From CAZAKO01 sp964546145 (GTDB taxonomy: Bacteria > Fidelibacterota > UBA2242), in contig CAZJIU010000027.1 of assembly GCA_964546145.1 (NCBI GenBank), positions 1 to 25,409 on the forward strand: DNA of 25,409 bases, written 5' to 3'. The stretch's first letter is position 1, and each line of letters starts with the position of its first letter. The notes under the pieces were generated by a model that had not been told where the DNA came from, searched no databases, and saw only the letters and a program-made list of their open reading frames with translations. Positions 8,775 through 18,132 of this stretch are shown piece after piece. A program made the position numbers and the translations under genes.

Positions 8775-11741
8775 TTATTTCAACAGGATCATTTTCCGGG
8801 TCGAGCAAAAATTCCCAACCTGGAGCCGATAGATATAAGTACCACTGGGTAAATCCTTTGCATCGAGCATTACCGAATGAAATCCGGCGGCTCGATATTC
8901 ATTGAGCACTTGTCTCACCTCTTTACCCAACAGGTCGAAAATTGTCAATTTTACCAAACCTCCCGTTGGTAGTTCAAAATTAATTAATGTCGTCGGATTG
9001 AAGGGATTGGGAAAATTCTGCATCAATAAAAAATCCGCCGGGAATACAATATCCAATTTTTGCGCCAGCCGGGCTGTGGTATCGAGCATGCCGGCACCGG
9101 CGTTCTCCATGACCAGAGTTTTCACCATACTTGCCGGTACCATGTCGTAACTGTAGTAATTGTTCGGATCAAAATAGTAACCAGCGAGATTTTCGACGAT
9201 AGTTCCAGAGTTGGCAGTAAAATTATCAACAGCCTTGATGGATCCAGCCGGATCGCCGCTGAGGGTTTCTCCGGGATCATTGATCTGCGATATCAAAACC
9301 GGCACGGGTACATTTTCAAAGTGATTTGCCTCGACCAACACCTGGGCATCACAGGTCACTCCGACGCCGTAACTGCCGATGTTGGTATACAGGTTATTCA
9401 CAATATGGACTTTGGCAAACCGGATTCGCGGATGACGTGAATAGGTACCATCAAACCAGTTACGATAGTATGTCACCGTCATTATAGTATCGGACATCTG
9501 ATCTTCAGTATGACCAAGTAAACAGGTTTGGCGATGATTGGTAAAATGGTTATACGAGACGGTAACATTCCGGGAACCATTTTTTATATCGAGCAAGCCG
9601 TCGTGATTATTACCGGACGGATCGTTGGCGGGACTGTCGGTAAAGGTGCAATGGTCAATCCAGACATTCCGGCTTTCTTCGATCCCAAGTGCGTCTTCTT
9701 CGTCAACGTGGCAATCAGCAAAAGTAAGGTTCCGCACGATAATGTTACTGCATTCGACAATTTTCATGCCGAAGCCGTTTAGCCCGGCGTCAGAGCCCAG
9801 CCCGATTACGGATATATTAGCGGTACGCTTGACGGAAATTTTCGTGGAGTAGCCACTGATCGTGCCGGAAATATAGACAACGAGAGGTGTCGTACTTTTA
9901 TTTTCACGAGCATGCATCAAGTCGAACAACTGCTCGGCAGTGGTGACCACGACGCTGTCGCCGCCCATCCCGCCGGTGGTGCCGCCGTCGAGGGTTGCGA
10001 AACCGACCGGCGCGGTGGTTTGCACCAAGGTATAAACGCCTCTGCCAGTAACCGCAAGATCAACAGTATCACTGCCTTCCGTATTGGTAATAATACCGGA
10101 ATAGATGCCTGATTCGGTGGGTGTAAAACGTACATAAATAGTGGTATCAAAAGTGGAAGAATTGTAAGCGACTTGCAGTAAAGACACGAATCCGGTATCC
10201 GGCGATAACGATAAATCAAATCCTGGTGCCGCGGTGACATTAATCAGGTTATTTTCGATCAGGTGATGACCGGTCAGTGCATAGCTCTTGACCATTTTAT
10301 GAGAAACAAGTACACTCCCGAAATTCAGCGCTGTTGGCGAAACACCGAGCTCGGGCACAATTGCCGTGGCGAATGTCACCGAGCCGGATTGCGAGGTGAG
10401 ATAATTTTGGGTGTTGCCGGTGGCGATATTGTATTCGAAAACCGCAACTGTGTAAGTCGTATTGCTGGTCAGTCCGGTGATGGTTACCGATGAACCTTCC
10501 CCATCGTAGACTATTTTGGTTCCGTCAAATTTACCGACACCTTCCATAAAATTCGTTGAAACAGTACCGACCGTCTGCCCATCCTCCGGCAACCATAAGA
10601 TCTCAGTTCCGGCACGGATAGCTACGGTACGTCGGGCACCATTGCCGCCGCTAAATGCAAGATCGGCGGTTTTGCCGGTCACCGAATCAACGACTACCCC
10701 GGATGCAATTGTTGGCTCGTTTGCCAGGAAAACGCCGGAGACATTTAAGAGAGTACTGGCTGCCCCGGTACTTCGGTGTTCAATCGTTCCGTTGTACTCG
10801 CCGGGTGAGCTGGCTTTAAGGCGTACGGCAATGGCAAGCGGCTGACCGACAATATTACCCTCGGAAACCGGCAGGCGCAGTGAATCGCCGTTGGTAATCC
10901 AGTTAGAGCCGCTGTCGGCTGAAATCTCGAAGTTAGGTGGAGAGTAAACCTTGACGGTGTCGGTTAGATTCATGCCGCTCAGATAATAGTTTTGTGAATC
11001 ACTGGGAATGGCGGCGTCTTCCTGTACAAATCCGCGCAGCGATAACAGCGAGATTAGAATGCAGGTAGACGGCATCGTTGTTCCTGATATTACGACTGAA
11101 TTGGTGATGACGTATTTGCCGGTCGTCGCAGTAGTGTACCACGGATAAACACGCACATAGAAGGTGTCGCCGTAACTGACTTCATGATTGAATATTGCCG
11201 TGATATTCGGCGTAGGTGGTGCCGTCGAACTCAAGATAAATGTCGAACCGACTTGCGTCTTTGTTACAAAAAGCGGATCAGTCGAATAATACACGTTTGC
11301 CCGCATATTACCGCCTGCATTAACATACAGGTACATTGTGACGGAAGTCAACGAAAATAAATAGCCTTCTTCTGGAGTGACGGCAAACTGCATATAGCGG
11401 GCACTGTTTTCTGTGGTTTCAGCGGGCCAGTGCCCTGCAGTGGTATCACTTATACTACTGCGTTGCACTCCATCCTTGTAGTAGATTTGCATATTGCTGA
11501 GAGTCTGCGGGGTTGCGATAAGATTACCGGAGACTATGGCATTCTGATTGGCGGTCAACGACCAGGTACTGGTGGCGCCAGTTTGGGCTGCCAGTTTACC
11601 GGCGAAAGAACCAATCAAGATAACGAAAATAAATGACGCGATCCGAACCCGATTTGTCCGGGCGCCAACCAAATCGTACATTCGGCAGTGTATTAACTGT
11701 TTGATTCTGAGTTGGCGCTGGGATTCAAATCGGCTCATCAA
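8775..11741 (-). CDS. Multidomain PL1 pectate lyase with T9SS sorting domain
   Basis: 988 residues. Signal peptide ends near KLAAQ (49-53). Domains: N-terminal beta module 58-222, shared with the upstream CE8 protein; Ig-like surface repeats at about 228-340 and 464-568 flanking a fibronectin-like segment at 345-460; PL1 beta-helix 573-845; T9SS type A sorting domain 903-988 (LMQNFPNPFNPTT ... KMILLK). PL1 signatures are VWIDHCTF (693-700), DGLLDIKNGSRNVTVSYNHF (714-733) and YSRHPRIRF (767-775) with the catalytic Arg region. It should cleave polygalacturonate by calcium-dependent beta-elimination outside the cell. The start is uncertain: TTG at 11741, ATG at 11738, or ATG at 11681, which would give a more ordinary signal peptide length; none has a strong ribosome-binding site. 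Confidence 0.92.
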   Translation of the reverse strand: MMSRFESQRQLRIKQLIHCRMYDLVGARTNRVRIASFIFVILIGSFAGKLAAQTGATSTWSLTANQNAIVSGNLIATPQTLSNMQIYYKDGVQRSSISDTTAGHWPAETTENSARYMQFAVTPEEGYLFSLTSVTMYLYVNAGGNMRANVYYSTDPLFVTKTQVGSTFILSSTAPPTPNITAIFNHEVSYGDTFYVRVYPWYTTATTGKYVITNSVVISGTTMPSTCILISLLSLRGFVQEDAAIPSDSQNYYLSGMNLTDTVKVYSPPNFEISADSGSNWITNGDSLRLPVSEGNIVGQPLAIAVRLKASSPGEYNGTIEHRSTGAASTLLNVSGVFLANEPTIASGVVVDSVTGKTADLAFSGGNGARRTVAIRAGTEILWLPEDGQTVGTVSTNFMEGVGKFDGTKIVYDGEGSSVTITGLTSNTTYTVAVFEYNIATGNTQNYLTSQSGSVTFATAIVPELGVSPTALNFGSVLVSHKMVKSYALTGHHLIENNLINVTAAPGFDLSLSPDTGFVSLLQVAYNSSTFDTTIYVRFTPTESGIYSGIITNTEGSDTVDLAVTGRGVYTLVQTTAPVGFATLDGGTTGGMGGDSVVVTTAEQLFDLMHARENKSTTPLVVYISGTISGYSTKISVKRTANISVIGLGSDAGLNGFGMKIVECSNIIVRNLTFADCHVDEEDALGIEESRNVWIDHCTFTDSPANDPSGNNHDGLLDIKNGSRNVTVSYNHFTNHRQTCLLGHTEDQMSDTIMTVTYYRNWFDGTYSRHPRIRFAKVHIVNNLYTNIGSYGVGVTCDAQVLVEANHFENVPVPVLISQINDPGETLSGDPAGSIKAVDNFTANSGTIVENLAGYYFDPNNYYSYDMVPASMVKTLVMENAGAGMLDTTARLAQKLDIVFPADFLLMQNFPNPFNPTTLINFELPTGGLVKLTIFDLLGKEVRQVLNEYRAAGFHSVMLDAKDLPSGTYIYRLQVGNFCSTRKMILLK

Positions 11742-11774
11742 ATCACTTCAACAAAAGGTTGCAAGTTAATGCCG

Positions 11775-14252
11775 TCATTTCAACAGCAGCATCTTGTGGG
11801 TCTGCCGGAAATGCTCTGTCTCGATCCGGTAGAAATACATCCCGCTGGCTAATTGCTGACCGTTCAGCGTCACCGCATAATAACCGGCTGGCTGATAGGA
11901 ATTAACGATTGTCAGGACCTTTTTCCCCAGCAGGTTGTAGACCGACAGATTCACTTTGCACGATTTGGCAAGCCCATAGTTAATGGTGGTTGTTGGGTTG
12001 AACGGATTCGGATAGTTTTGGGCCAGAGAAAAAGAAGCTGGAACCTGAACCGCGGGCGCAATTGATACCCATGGAAGGTGGACATCCGGCTTAGTCGGCA
12101 TCCATTCATAAGCAAGATTGGGACTGGAGGTCCTGGCAAAGATGTTTTCCAGAGTATATTCCAGAGCCTCTTCATCGGTCAACTGGCGGGCAATGGTTAA
12201 CCGGCTCGAAGCATTCGCACCCGGACCGATACACTGATATTCAGCATAAAGTGCGGGAGTAACATTCCATTCCAGCCAGCCACCCGGATTCAGTATTTCA
12301 GGTTCCTCACTGCGCATAAAAACGGTGCGGGGAGCCGCCGCCCAGGGACGACCAAGATAGATGTTGGTAATCGGCAGTTCGTTGAATCCGATCGAGTCAG
12401 CAGTAATGCTACAGTCTCTAAACACATAGCCGAACTTTGTATCTGCTTCAGTACTCGCGGCAGTTATAGTGCCGGCATTGCGGTTAACGTGAAGTTCGCA
12501 CGAATCAAAAACTGCAATATCGCGCCCGAAAATGAAATCCACCGAACCCTCGATGTAGCATTTATGCATATAAACCCGACCGGTGACGCGATTACCCCAG
12601 GCGCCCCAGGTATAATAGGTATCCTGATAGCCAAGCAGGTTGCAATTGTAATAAGCCTGGCGGTCGCCGTCGACTCGCAGGGCTACGGCTTGCTGATCGC
12701 TGAAGGTACCGTCATTTTTGACCGTATTCCGGAAGGTAATGTTCATGGCTACAAAATCATCGGCATCAATCGCGACGCTATAGCTCATTGACGTTCCACC
12801 AGCTTTACCGGCATAATCGTCGTAAGTCAGAATAGTGCTGTCGCGGTCTTCACCAACCAGAATGACATTCATCTTATAGCGGTCTAACAGCAATTTTTCA
12901 TAGTAGACACCCTTTTTGATATAAATGATGTACGATCCGGTATAATAATCGGGAACATCATCGAAAGCCGCCTGCACGGTAAGGTAGTCGCCGCTTCCGT
13001 CCGCCGCGACGATTTTCAGGACTTCCGGTGCGGGAGTCTGGGTCGCAAAGGTATCTATTTCACCGTAGCCGGTACCCGTATTATTCGTGGCATAAGCCCG
13101 CACGTAATAAGTTGTGTTTTCAAGGAGGGGATAAAGAATGCTCTGGAAGGAACCTAGCCCGGAACCGTTCTCAGTTTTATTGTCGGCAATGGTGGGATTG
13201 CCAGTCGTGTTCCAACATACACCGCGGACGCGCACCGTATCGCCGCCCCAGGTAGTTACATTGCCACCGCAGGTCGCGGTCTTGACCAATATATCAGTCA
13301 CCTCGGCTGTCACGACAGTCGGCACCGCCAGCGAATCCAGCGTCTCGAAAGAGAGCTCCTCACCGTAAGCCACGCCGGCGCTATTCACCGCGTAAGCCCG
13401 GAGATAATAAGTTGTGCCAGCCTCCAGCCCCGTGAGGTAACTGACAAAGGCACCACCGCTTACGCCATCTTCGGTATTAGTATCGGAGGTATCCGGCGTG
13501 CCAGCCATATTCCAGCAAACACCGCGGGCGGTCACCGGTGCACCGCCGTCATCTGTAACGGTGCCGCCAGCAACGGCAAAGGTAGTCGAAATACTGGTTA
13601 CCGGCGCCGTAGTTACGGTTGGCGGACTGGCGACAAATTCTCCTTCGGTAGTGCCCCAGATAGTAGCATCGAGCAAGTAAAGATATTTGGATGTTGAAGC
13701 CGGACCCTGGTACCAGGGATAGACGCGAACGAAAAAGGTATCGGCGGAGGTGATGCTGGTATCAAGGGCGAAATTATAGAAAATATGATCATCCTTGGCA
13801 AGTTCCATAGTGGTGTCGTTCAATTGAATTGCGTCAGCAAAGCTGGTGTCGGTAGCATACCACACATTGGCTCGCAATTCACCGGTTCCTTTGGCACCAA
13901 TAAAACAGGTAAAACTGTCGGCGTGAAAAATAATATTCTCCTTGGGATACGCCGCAAATTGCACCCAGCGGGTATCAACCTGGAGGCTTTCTGCCCCCCA
14001 AGACAATGCGGCTCCGTCGGCATAAGGCCACCAGCGTTGGTCAGGTCCCGGTCCATTATTATAATCCCGGACGACAAAGTTTGGAGCGCCGATCTGAGGC
14101 AGTCCCAAAAGATTGCCCGCCGTGGCGGAAACTCTTTGGCTGTCAGGTGAGGCACATTTCCAATTCACGAAGGCTGGGGTTTCGGCATGCACGGTGGCAG
14201 CGACGAGTATGCAGACTACCAGCATTAGTTCCGTTAAAATCCTCTTTTTCAT
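11775..14252 (-). CDS. Multidomain CE8 pectin methylesterase with T9SS sorting domain
   Basis: 825 residues; signal peptide 1-23 (VHA|E). Domains: N-terminal beta module 28-203, matching the PL1 neighbour; two fibronectin-like repeats with the TARGVCW / RVRGVCW theme (208-304, 309-404); CE8 catalytic beta-helix 411-710; T9SS type A domain 738-825 (LAQNYPNPFNPTT ... KMLLLK). Catalytic signatures are canonical: QQAVAL (520-525), GYQDTYYTW (541-549, Asp544), GSVDFIFG (569-576, Asp572) and LGRPW (633-637). It removes methyl esters from homogalacturonan, producing the substrate for the PL1, PL10 and GH28 enzymes of the same cluster. Secretion through T9SS to the surface or medium is expected. The ATG at 14252 has GGAGGA at 14257-14262. 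It follows the CE12 gene after 48 bases. Confidence 0.94.
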   Translation of the reverse strand: MKKRILTELMLVVCILVAATVHAETPAFVNWKCASPDSQRVSATAGNLLGLPQIGAPNFVVRDYNNGPGPDQRWWPYADGAALSWGAESLQVDTRWVQFAAYPKENIIFHADSFTCFIGAKGTGELRANVWYATDTSFADAIQLNDTTMELAKDDHIFYNFALDTSITSADTFFVRVYPWYQGPASTSKYLYLLDATIWGTTEGEFVASPPTVTTAPVTSISTTFAVAGGTVTDDGGAPVTARGVCWNMAGTPDTSDTNTEDGVSGGAFVSYLTGLEAGTTYYLRAYAVNSAGVAYGEELSFETLDSLAVPTVVTAEVTDILVKTATCGGNVTTWGGDTVRVRGVCWNTTGNPTIADNKTENGSGLGSFQSILYPLLENTTYYVRAYATNNTGTGYGEIDTFATQTPAPEVLKIVAADGSGDYLTVQAAFDDVPDYYTGSYIIYIKKGVYYEKLLLDRYKMNVILVGEDRDSTILTYDDYAGKAGGTSMSYSVAIDADDFVAMNITFRNTVKNDGTFSDQQAVALRVDGDRQAYYNCNLLGYQDTYYTWGAWGNRVTGRVYMHKCYIEGSVDFIFGRDIAVFDSCELHVNRNAGTITAASTEADTKFGYVFRDCSITADSIGFNELPITNIYLGRPWAAAPRTVFMRSEEPEILNPGGWLEWNVTPALYAEYQCIGPGANASSRLTIARQLTDEEALEYTLENIFARTSSPNLAYEWMPTKPDVHLPWVSIAPAVQVPASFSLAQNYPNPFNPTTTINYGLAKSCKVNLSVYNLLGKKVLTIVNSYQPAGYYAVTLNGQQLASGMYFYRIETEHFRQTHKMLLLK

Positions 14253-14300
14253 ACATTCCTCCAGTTTAAAAATTGAGTTTATATATAAAACATAATTTCA

Positions 14301-15785
14301 TCATCGGACGCGTTTCGCCCGGCTTAGTAGCCAGCCACAGAAGTTTTGTGCCGCTTTAAAATTTTCAAAATCGGCTGGCAGTTTGCGGTTGTCAATGTAC
14401 TCGTTATAAAGCCAGGGATCGCCGACAGCCAGCACCATTCCCTGACCGTATTTCGACCGGGCAATAATGATATTCCCATCTGATGTCAAGATCGGCTCAG
14501 CTGCGCCTGACAAGTTCAGCGTTGCGATTTCCTTCATATAAATTTTATGAAGATTTTTGAAAAGCGGGTGATCCGGCAAATTGTCGAATTTAGCCATGTC
14601 ATAATTATTGTTCTCGACCCGGTTCAGGCTGACCGCATTAAATTGAATACCGAATTGCTCTGCCAATTGGTTAAAATGTTCGAATTCGGCGTTGCCGGCG
14701 TCATTGCCGAGCAGAACCAGCACGCCACCGGAACGCACCCAATCGGTAATGGTTGCGATCGCCTCTTTTGAAATGTAATTCGGCTTTTCCGTCTCCCTCG
14801 GCGTATCGGGATCAACGATGATGTAAATGCTCAGCCGGGCTAACTCTTCCGGCGTCGGCTCTCCGGTTACTTCGGAGATGAATGCGCCGGTATTTTCAAA
14901 TAAATTACCCAATTCGTAAAAGCCGGAGTTCTCCCGATCCTCCCAGATGTAATGGTACTGGCAGCCGTTTTTGAATTCATGATTGTAATAATAATCCAGA
15001 CCCACGACTTTCCCAACGCCGATTTCCGACAATTCCGGTCCTTCTTTGAGATACTGCACCACCGGCAGATCAATGGCTTTCATTTCCTCGATAACCAGTT
15101 CGCAGATCCGGATGGCGCCGTAACGATTGAAATGGGTGTTGTCGGATCTTCCTGCGGGACATTGTTTATATACACCCGCCGGGGCGTGCAGGAATAGCTT
15201 TTCTGATTTTTCCGGCCCGAGTTCCGAAAAATATTGCAAGCTGCGGGCGTGGAGATCAATCAGCGGCACATCGTATTCCGCAGCCACCTCCCGGACAACA
15301 CCCGGGTAATCTCCATGCTGGTCAATGAACTCGCCAGCTTGGGAGAACTTGCGGCGATTAACCGGCGTAATCAGCACCGGATTGGCACCCTTTGCCCGGG
15401 CTTCGGTGATAAACCGGATGAGGTTGTCCCGATAAGCCGTATGGGCTTCGGCATAGCGCGTGGTATCGGACTTCTTGGCATCGTTGTGCCCGAATTGAAT
15501 GAAAAGGTAATCGCCGGGTTTCAGATTATTATACACTTCATTCCACAGCCCCTGGTCAATAAAACTTTTGGTACTGCGACCGTTGCGGGCATAATTAATG
15601 ACCTGAATCTCCTGGGTGAAGTACAGCGGGAACAACTGTCCCCAGCCGCGCTCGGGATTGTCATCCAGTGGCTTGTCCGCCATGGTGGAATCACCAATCA
15701 GGTGGATGACGGGCTGCTTCACACTGGAAAAGGGAAGAATAGTTACTAAAAGCAACGGAGTAATATAGAATCGGGAAAGTTTCAT
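14301..15785 (-). CDS. CE12-type rhamnogalacturonan acetylesterase fused to DUF4350-like domain
   Basis: 494 residues. A hydrophobic N-terminus (6-21) suggests export. The SGNH/GDSL esterase domain (about 24-240) has IGDSTMAD (Ser33), ARNGRST (Gly69), FGHND (Asn101) and SDNTHFN (Asp215, His218), matching rhamnogalacturonan acetylesterases that remove acetyl groups from rhamnogalacturonan I. The second half (about 260-490) resembles DUF4350/GldG-type Rossmann-like domains: IYIIVDPDTP, ITDWVRSGGVLVLLGND, DHPLF, GQGMVLAVGDPWLYNEY. Its role is unknown; a sugar-binding or structural part is a guess. The ATG overlaps the GH105 stop (ATGA), and the strong GGAGGAGC site lies within the GH105 3' end, so the two are translationally coupled. 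Confidence 0.88.
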   Translation of the reverse strand: MKLSRFYITPLLLVTILPFSSVKQPVIHLIGDSTMADKPLDDNPERGWGQLFPLYFTQEIQVINYARNGRSTKSFIDQGLWNEVYNNLKPGDYLFIQFGHNDAKKSDTTRYAEAHTAYRDNLIRFITEARAKGANPVLITPVNRRKFSQAGEFIDQHGDYPGVVREVAAEYDVPLIDLHARSLQYFSELGPEKSEKLFLHAPAGVYKQCPAGRSDNTHFNRYGAIRICELVIEEMKAIDLPVVQYLKEGPELSEIGVGKVVGLDYYYNHEFKNGCQYHYIWEDRENSGFYELGNLFENTGAFISEVTGEPTPEELARLSIYIIVDPDTPRETEKPNYISKEAIATITDWVRSGGVLVLLGNDAGNAEFEHFNQLAEQFGIQFNAVSLNRVENNNYDMAKFDNLPDHPLFKNLHKIYMKEIATLNLSGAAEPILTSDGNIIIARSKYGQGMVLAVGDPWLYNEYIDNRKLPADFENFKAAQNFCGWLLSRAKRVR

Positions 15786-17077
15786 TTATTGCTCCTCCGG
15801 CATTTATCCAGTTCTATCGCTGCCATAATGAACGGTCCGATAGCCTTAAAATCATTCGTCCGCTGCGGTTCGCTGAGGTAATATTCAAAGCTGCCGTCAC
15901 GCCGCTGCTTACCACCCAGACCGGCACCGGAGCAGGCATGCCGCACATCAACCATCCCGGAATCATTCACCACCACAAATTCATTTATAAATCCCTGGAA
16001 GGACTCTTCTGCCAACTTTTGATATTCCACCGGCAGATAACCGCGATTGACACCTTTGGCAAAACTGTAGATAAACATGGCTGATGCCGAAGATTCCCGA
16101 TAGTTGCCTTCCCGGTCCTTCAGGTTCAGAACCTGATACCAGACTTGGGAATCGGCATCGCGGACCTGCGCAATCGCCTTTGCAAGGTCGTTGAGCTGCT
16201 GCAATAACAGCTCTCGATCAGGTGTGTCCTGTGGAATAATCTCCAGCACATCTACCAGCGCCATCATATACCAGCCGATGCCGCGGCCCCAGAAATGCCG
16301 TGACAAACCGGTTGTGGGATCGGCCCAAATTTGCTGGCGTTTTTCATCCCAACCGTGATACAGCAAGCCGGTTGCGGGATTGTATGTTTCGGAATAAATC
16401 AATTTGAATTGGTTAATGATATCGGCGTAACCGGGCTGATCGGCAAATTCCTTTTCGTATTCGGCATAAAAAGGTTCCGCCATATACAAGCCATCCAGCC
16501 ACATCTGCCAGGGATAGATCTGCTTGTGCCAAAATCCGCCTTCCGAAGTTCGCGGCTGATTTGCCAGCTGCTGTCGCAGCAGATCCGCAGCTTCTTTATA
16601 CTTCTCATCACCGGTTTGACGATAAAGTCTCAGCAGTGTTCGACCCGGTCCGATATCATCCAGCTGATAGTTGCTCTGTTTATAAGTCCGGATCGTTCCG
16701 TCATTGCCAACGAACTGATCAATATTTTTAATGATAAAATCGTAATAGCGCCGATCGCCGGTTTGCAGCCATAAGGCATCCAGGGCATTGAGCATTAAAC
16801 CCTGTTCGTAATTCCATTTTACCCGAGTCCGATCCGACTCATAGGTAAGGCGGAAATCGGGATTGCGTTTAATGCAGGATTCGGCTGTTTTAACCGCCCA
16901 TTCGCGATAATTGGAGTCGCTATCGGCAGTTTTAGGCGGTGGGATTGGTAAACAGAAAAGCCGATCGGACATCGTTATCACGAGCAAGAGTGCAACTGTC
17001 CACCGAACCGGATTGGCAATCCCCGACCCGGGCTTTCGATATTTTTTACTCTTGTTGATAATACCTGCCATTTTCAA
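15782..17077 (-). CDS. GH105 unsaturated rhamnogalacturonyl hydrolase
   Basis: 431 residues; a long N-terminus with a hydrophobic helix (26-43) suggests a signal peptide or anchor. The alpha/alpha barrel contains the GH105 (YteR-like) signatures KWNYEQGLML (87-96), YPWQMWLDGLYMA (188-200) with the expected catalytic Asp195, and HFWGRGIGWYMM (261-272). The family hydrates the 4,5-unsaturated uronic acid left at the non-reducing end by pectin or rhamnogalacturonan lyases, releasing it. The start is uncertain: TTG at 17077, or ATG two codons later at 17071; neither has a good ribosome-binding site. It follows the PorV-like gene by 20 bases and overlaps the CE12 gene by four, a pairing that points to rhamnogalacturonan I breakdown. 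Confidence 0.93.
   Translation of the reverse strand: MKMAGIINKSKKYRKPGSGIANPVRWTVALLLVITMSDRLFCLPIPPPKTADSDSNYREWAVKTAESCIKRNPDFRLTYESDRTRVKWNYEQGLMLNALDALWLQTGDRRYYDFIIKNIDQFVGNDGTIRTYKQSNYQLDDIGPGRTLLRLYRQTGDEKYKEAADLLRQQLANQPRTSEGGFWHKQIYPWQMWLDGLYMAEPFYAEYEKEFADQPGYADIINQFKLIYSETYNPATGLLYHGWDEKRQQIWADPTTGLSRHFWGRGIGWYMMALVDVLEIIPQDTPDRELLLQQLNDLAKAIAQVRDADSQVWYQVLNLKDREGNYRESSASAMFIYSFAKGVNRGYLPVEYQKLAEESFQGFINEFVVVNDSGMVDVRHACSGAGLGGKQRRDGSFEYYLSEPQRTNDFKAIGPFIMAAIELDKCRRSNK
15791..15798 (-). promoter_or_regulatory. Ribosome-binding site of CE12 gene inside GH105 codons
   Basis: GGAGGAGC on the minus strand, five bases before the CE12 ATG, encodes part of the GH105 C-terminal Arg-Arg-Ser. 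Together with the ATGA stop/start overlap it indicates translational coupling. Confidence 0.65.
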
Positions 17078-17097
17078 TGGATTGACATAATTGCGTC

Positions 17098-18117
17098 TTA
17101 AAAAGCAAACCCGATGGCAAGGCGACTGACATTGTCGAATATTTCAAAACTGGAATATGAATAATCGAATATTACCAGATGGCGACCGATGGGCGCATTC
17201 ACGCCGAGACCAACAGACCATGACGCCACATCCTGGTTGGTCTGGTAGCCACCGCGGAGTGCAACCTTGTCGAAAAGCTTGTATTCAATGCCCAAATTCA
17301 CCCGCTCGGAGTAGTTATTAGGATGCAGAAAATCAATTGCCAACGTAAGGGCATTATTACCGTTTTTATCGGGCATCAATACCTGTAACAAATCTGCCGC
17401 TATGCCCATGGTGAACAGTAACGGCAGCTGCTCGTACACTTCCTCGCGTTTGATATTCGAGGAGAAATTGCGGATTGACATACCGAAGCGGAAACTGCGG
17501 AAACCGGTTCGATATTTGACTCCGGCATCAAAAGCCAGTTTGACGGCATTGTTATTTTTCAAGCCATCAGCAAGCTGACTTTGACCAAGGTTCTGACCGA
17601 CCAATTTCATGTCACCGCCGATTAAAAACTGCGTGCTAATGGAACGTCCGTAGGTTATTCCGCAGGAATAAGCACCAACATTCTTCACCGGTCCGAGATC
17701 TTTATAGCCCAATGGATACAGATCCCTCTCCGAGGCTGATAAAAGACCCGTGCCATGAATTGTGCCATAGTCTACCGAAATCAGACTTAAACCCAGGGCA
17801 CCATAATTCTTAAGATTCCAGACAAAACTACCGCCGAGATAATTAATATCGGCGATCCAGCCCGTGTTGTACATCTGTAACTCAAAACGGCTCGATACTT
17901 CCGAAATCCCCGCCGGATTGAAAAAAATACTTTCCGCGCCGGTACCCAGAGCACAATAAGCTTCACCCAGAGCGCTGGCATGGGGAGAGACGCTAACCAG
18001 CAGAAAATTCATCGTACTCTGGGCGACTTTTTTCAGCCCTATCTGGGCGTGAACAGGAAACACAAGAGTCATAACCAGGAAGCCGGAAAGAATAAAATAA
18101 ATTGGTCTTTTCAACAT
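17098..18117 (-). CDS. PorV/PorQ-like (UPF0164/FadL-type) outer-membrane beta-barrel protein
   Basis: 339 residues; signal peptide 1-24 (VHA|Q). The N-terminal part carries the PorV/UPF0164 hallmark, FLLVSVSPHASALGEAYCAL followed by SIFFNPAGIS (63-72), in which the conserved Asn-Pro-Ala-Gly turn is intact. Alternating amphipathic strands continue to the C-terminus, which ends in a Phe (LAIGFAF) as outer-membrane barrels do. PorV proteins in T9SS organisms receive cargo from the translocon and hand it to the attachment complex; related proteins partner with surface receptors. A copy inside a glycan locus, next to a T9SS-tailed protein and a receptor, suggests a dedicated partner here, which is inference. 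GGGAG precedes the ATG by about five bases. The gap to the upstream gene is 15 bases. Confidence 0.85.
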   Translation of the reverse strand: MLKRPIYFILSGFLVMTLVFPVHAQIGLKKVAQSTMNFLLVSVSPHASALGEAYCALGTGAESIFFNPAGISEVSSRFELQMYNTGWIADINYLGGSFVWNLKNYGALGLSLISVDYGTIHGTGLLSASERDLYPLGYKDLGPVKNVGAYSCGITYGRSISTQFLIGGDMKLVGQNLGQSQLADGLKNNNAVKLAFDAGVKYRTGFRSFRFGMSIRNFSSNIKREEVYEQLPLLFTMGIAADLLQVLMPDKNGNNALTLAIDFLHPNNYSERVNLGIEYKLFDKVALRGGYQTNQDVASWSVGLGVNAPIGRHLVIFDYSYSSFEIFDNVSRLAIGFAF

Positions 18118-18132
18118 TCTATCTCCCTGCTT

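Noticed and set aside
15234..15749. Open frame of 171 codons on the plus strand opposite the CE12 gene
   Set aside because: Antisense to the conserved SGNH domain; no signal, motif or upstream site supports it.
16331..16774. Open frame of 147 codons opposite the GH105 gene
   Set aside because: Antisense to conserved GH105 motifs; no independent support.
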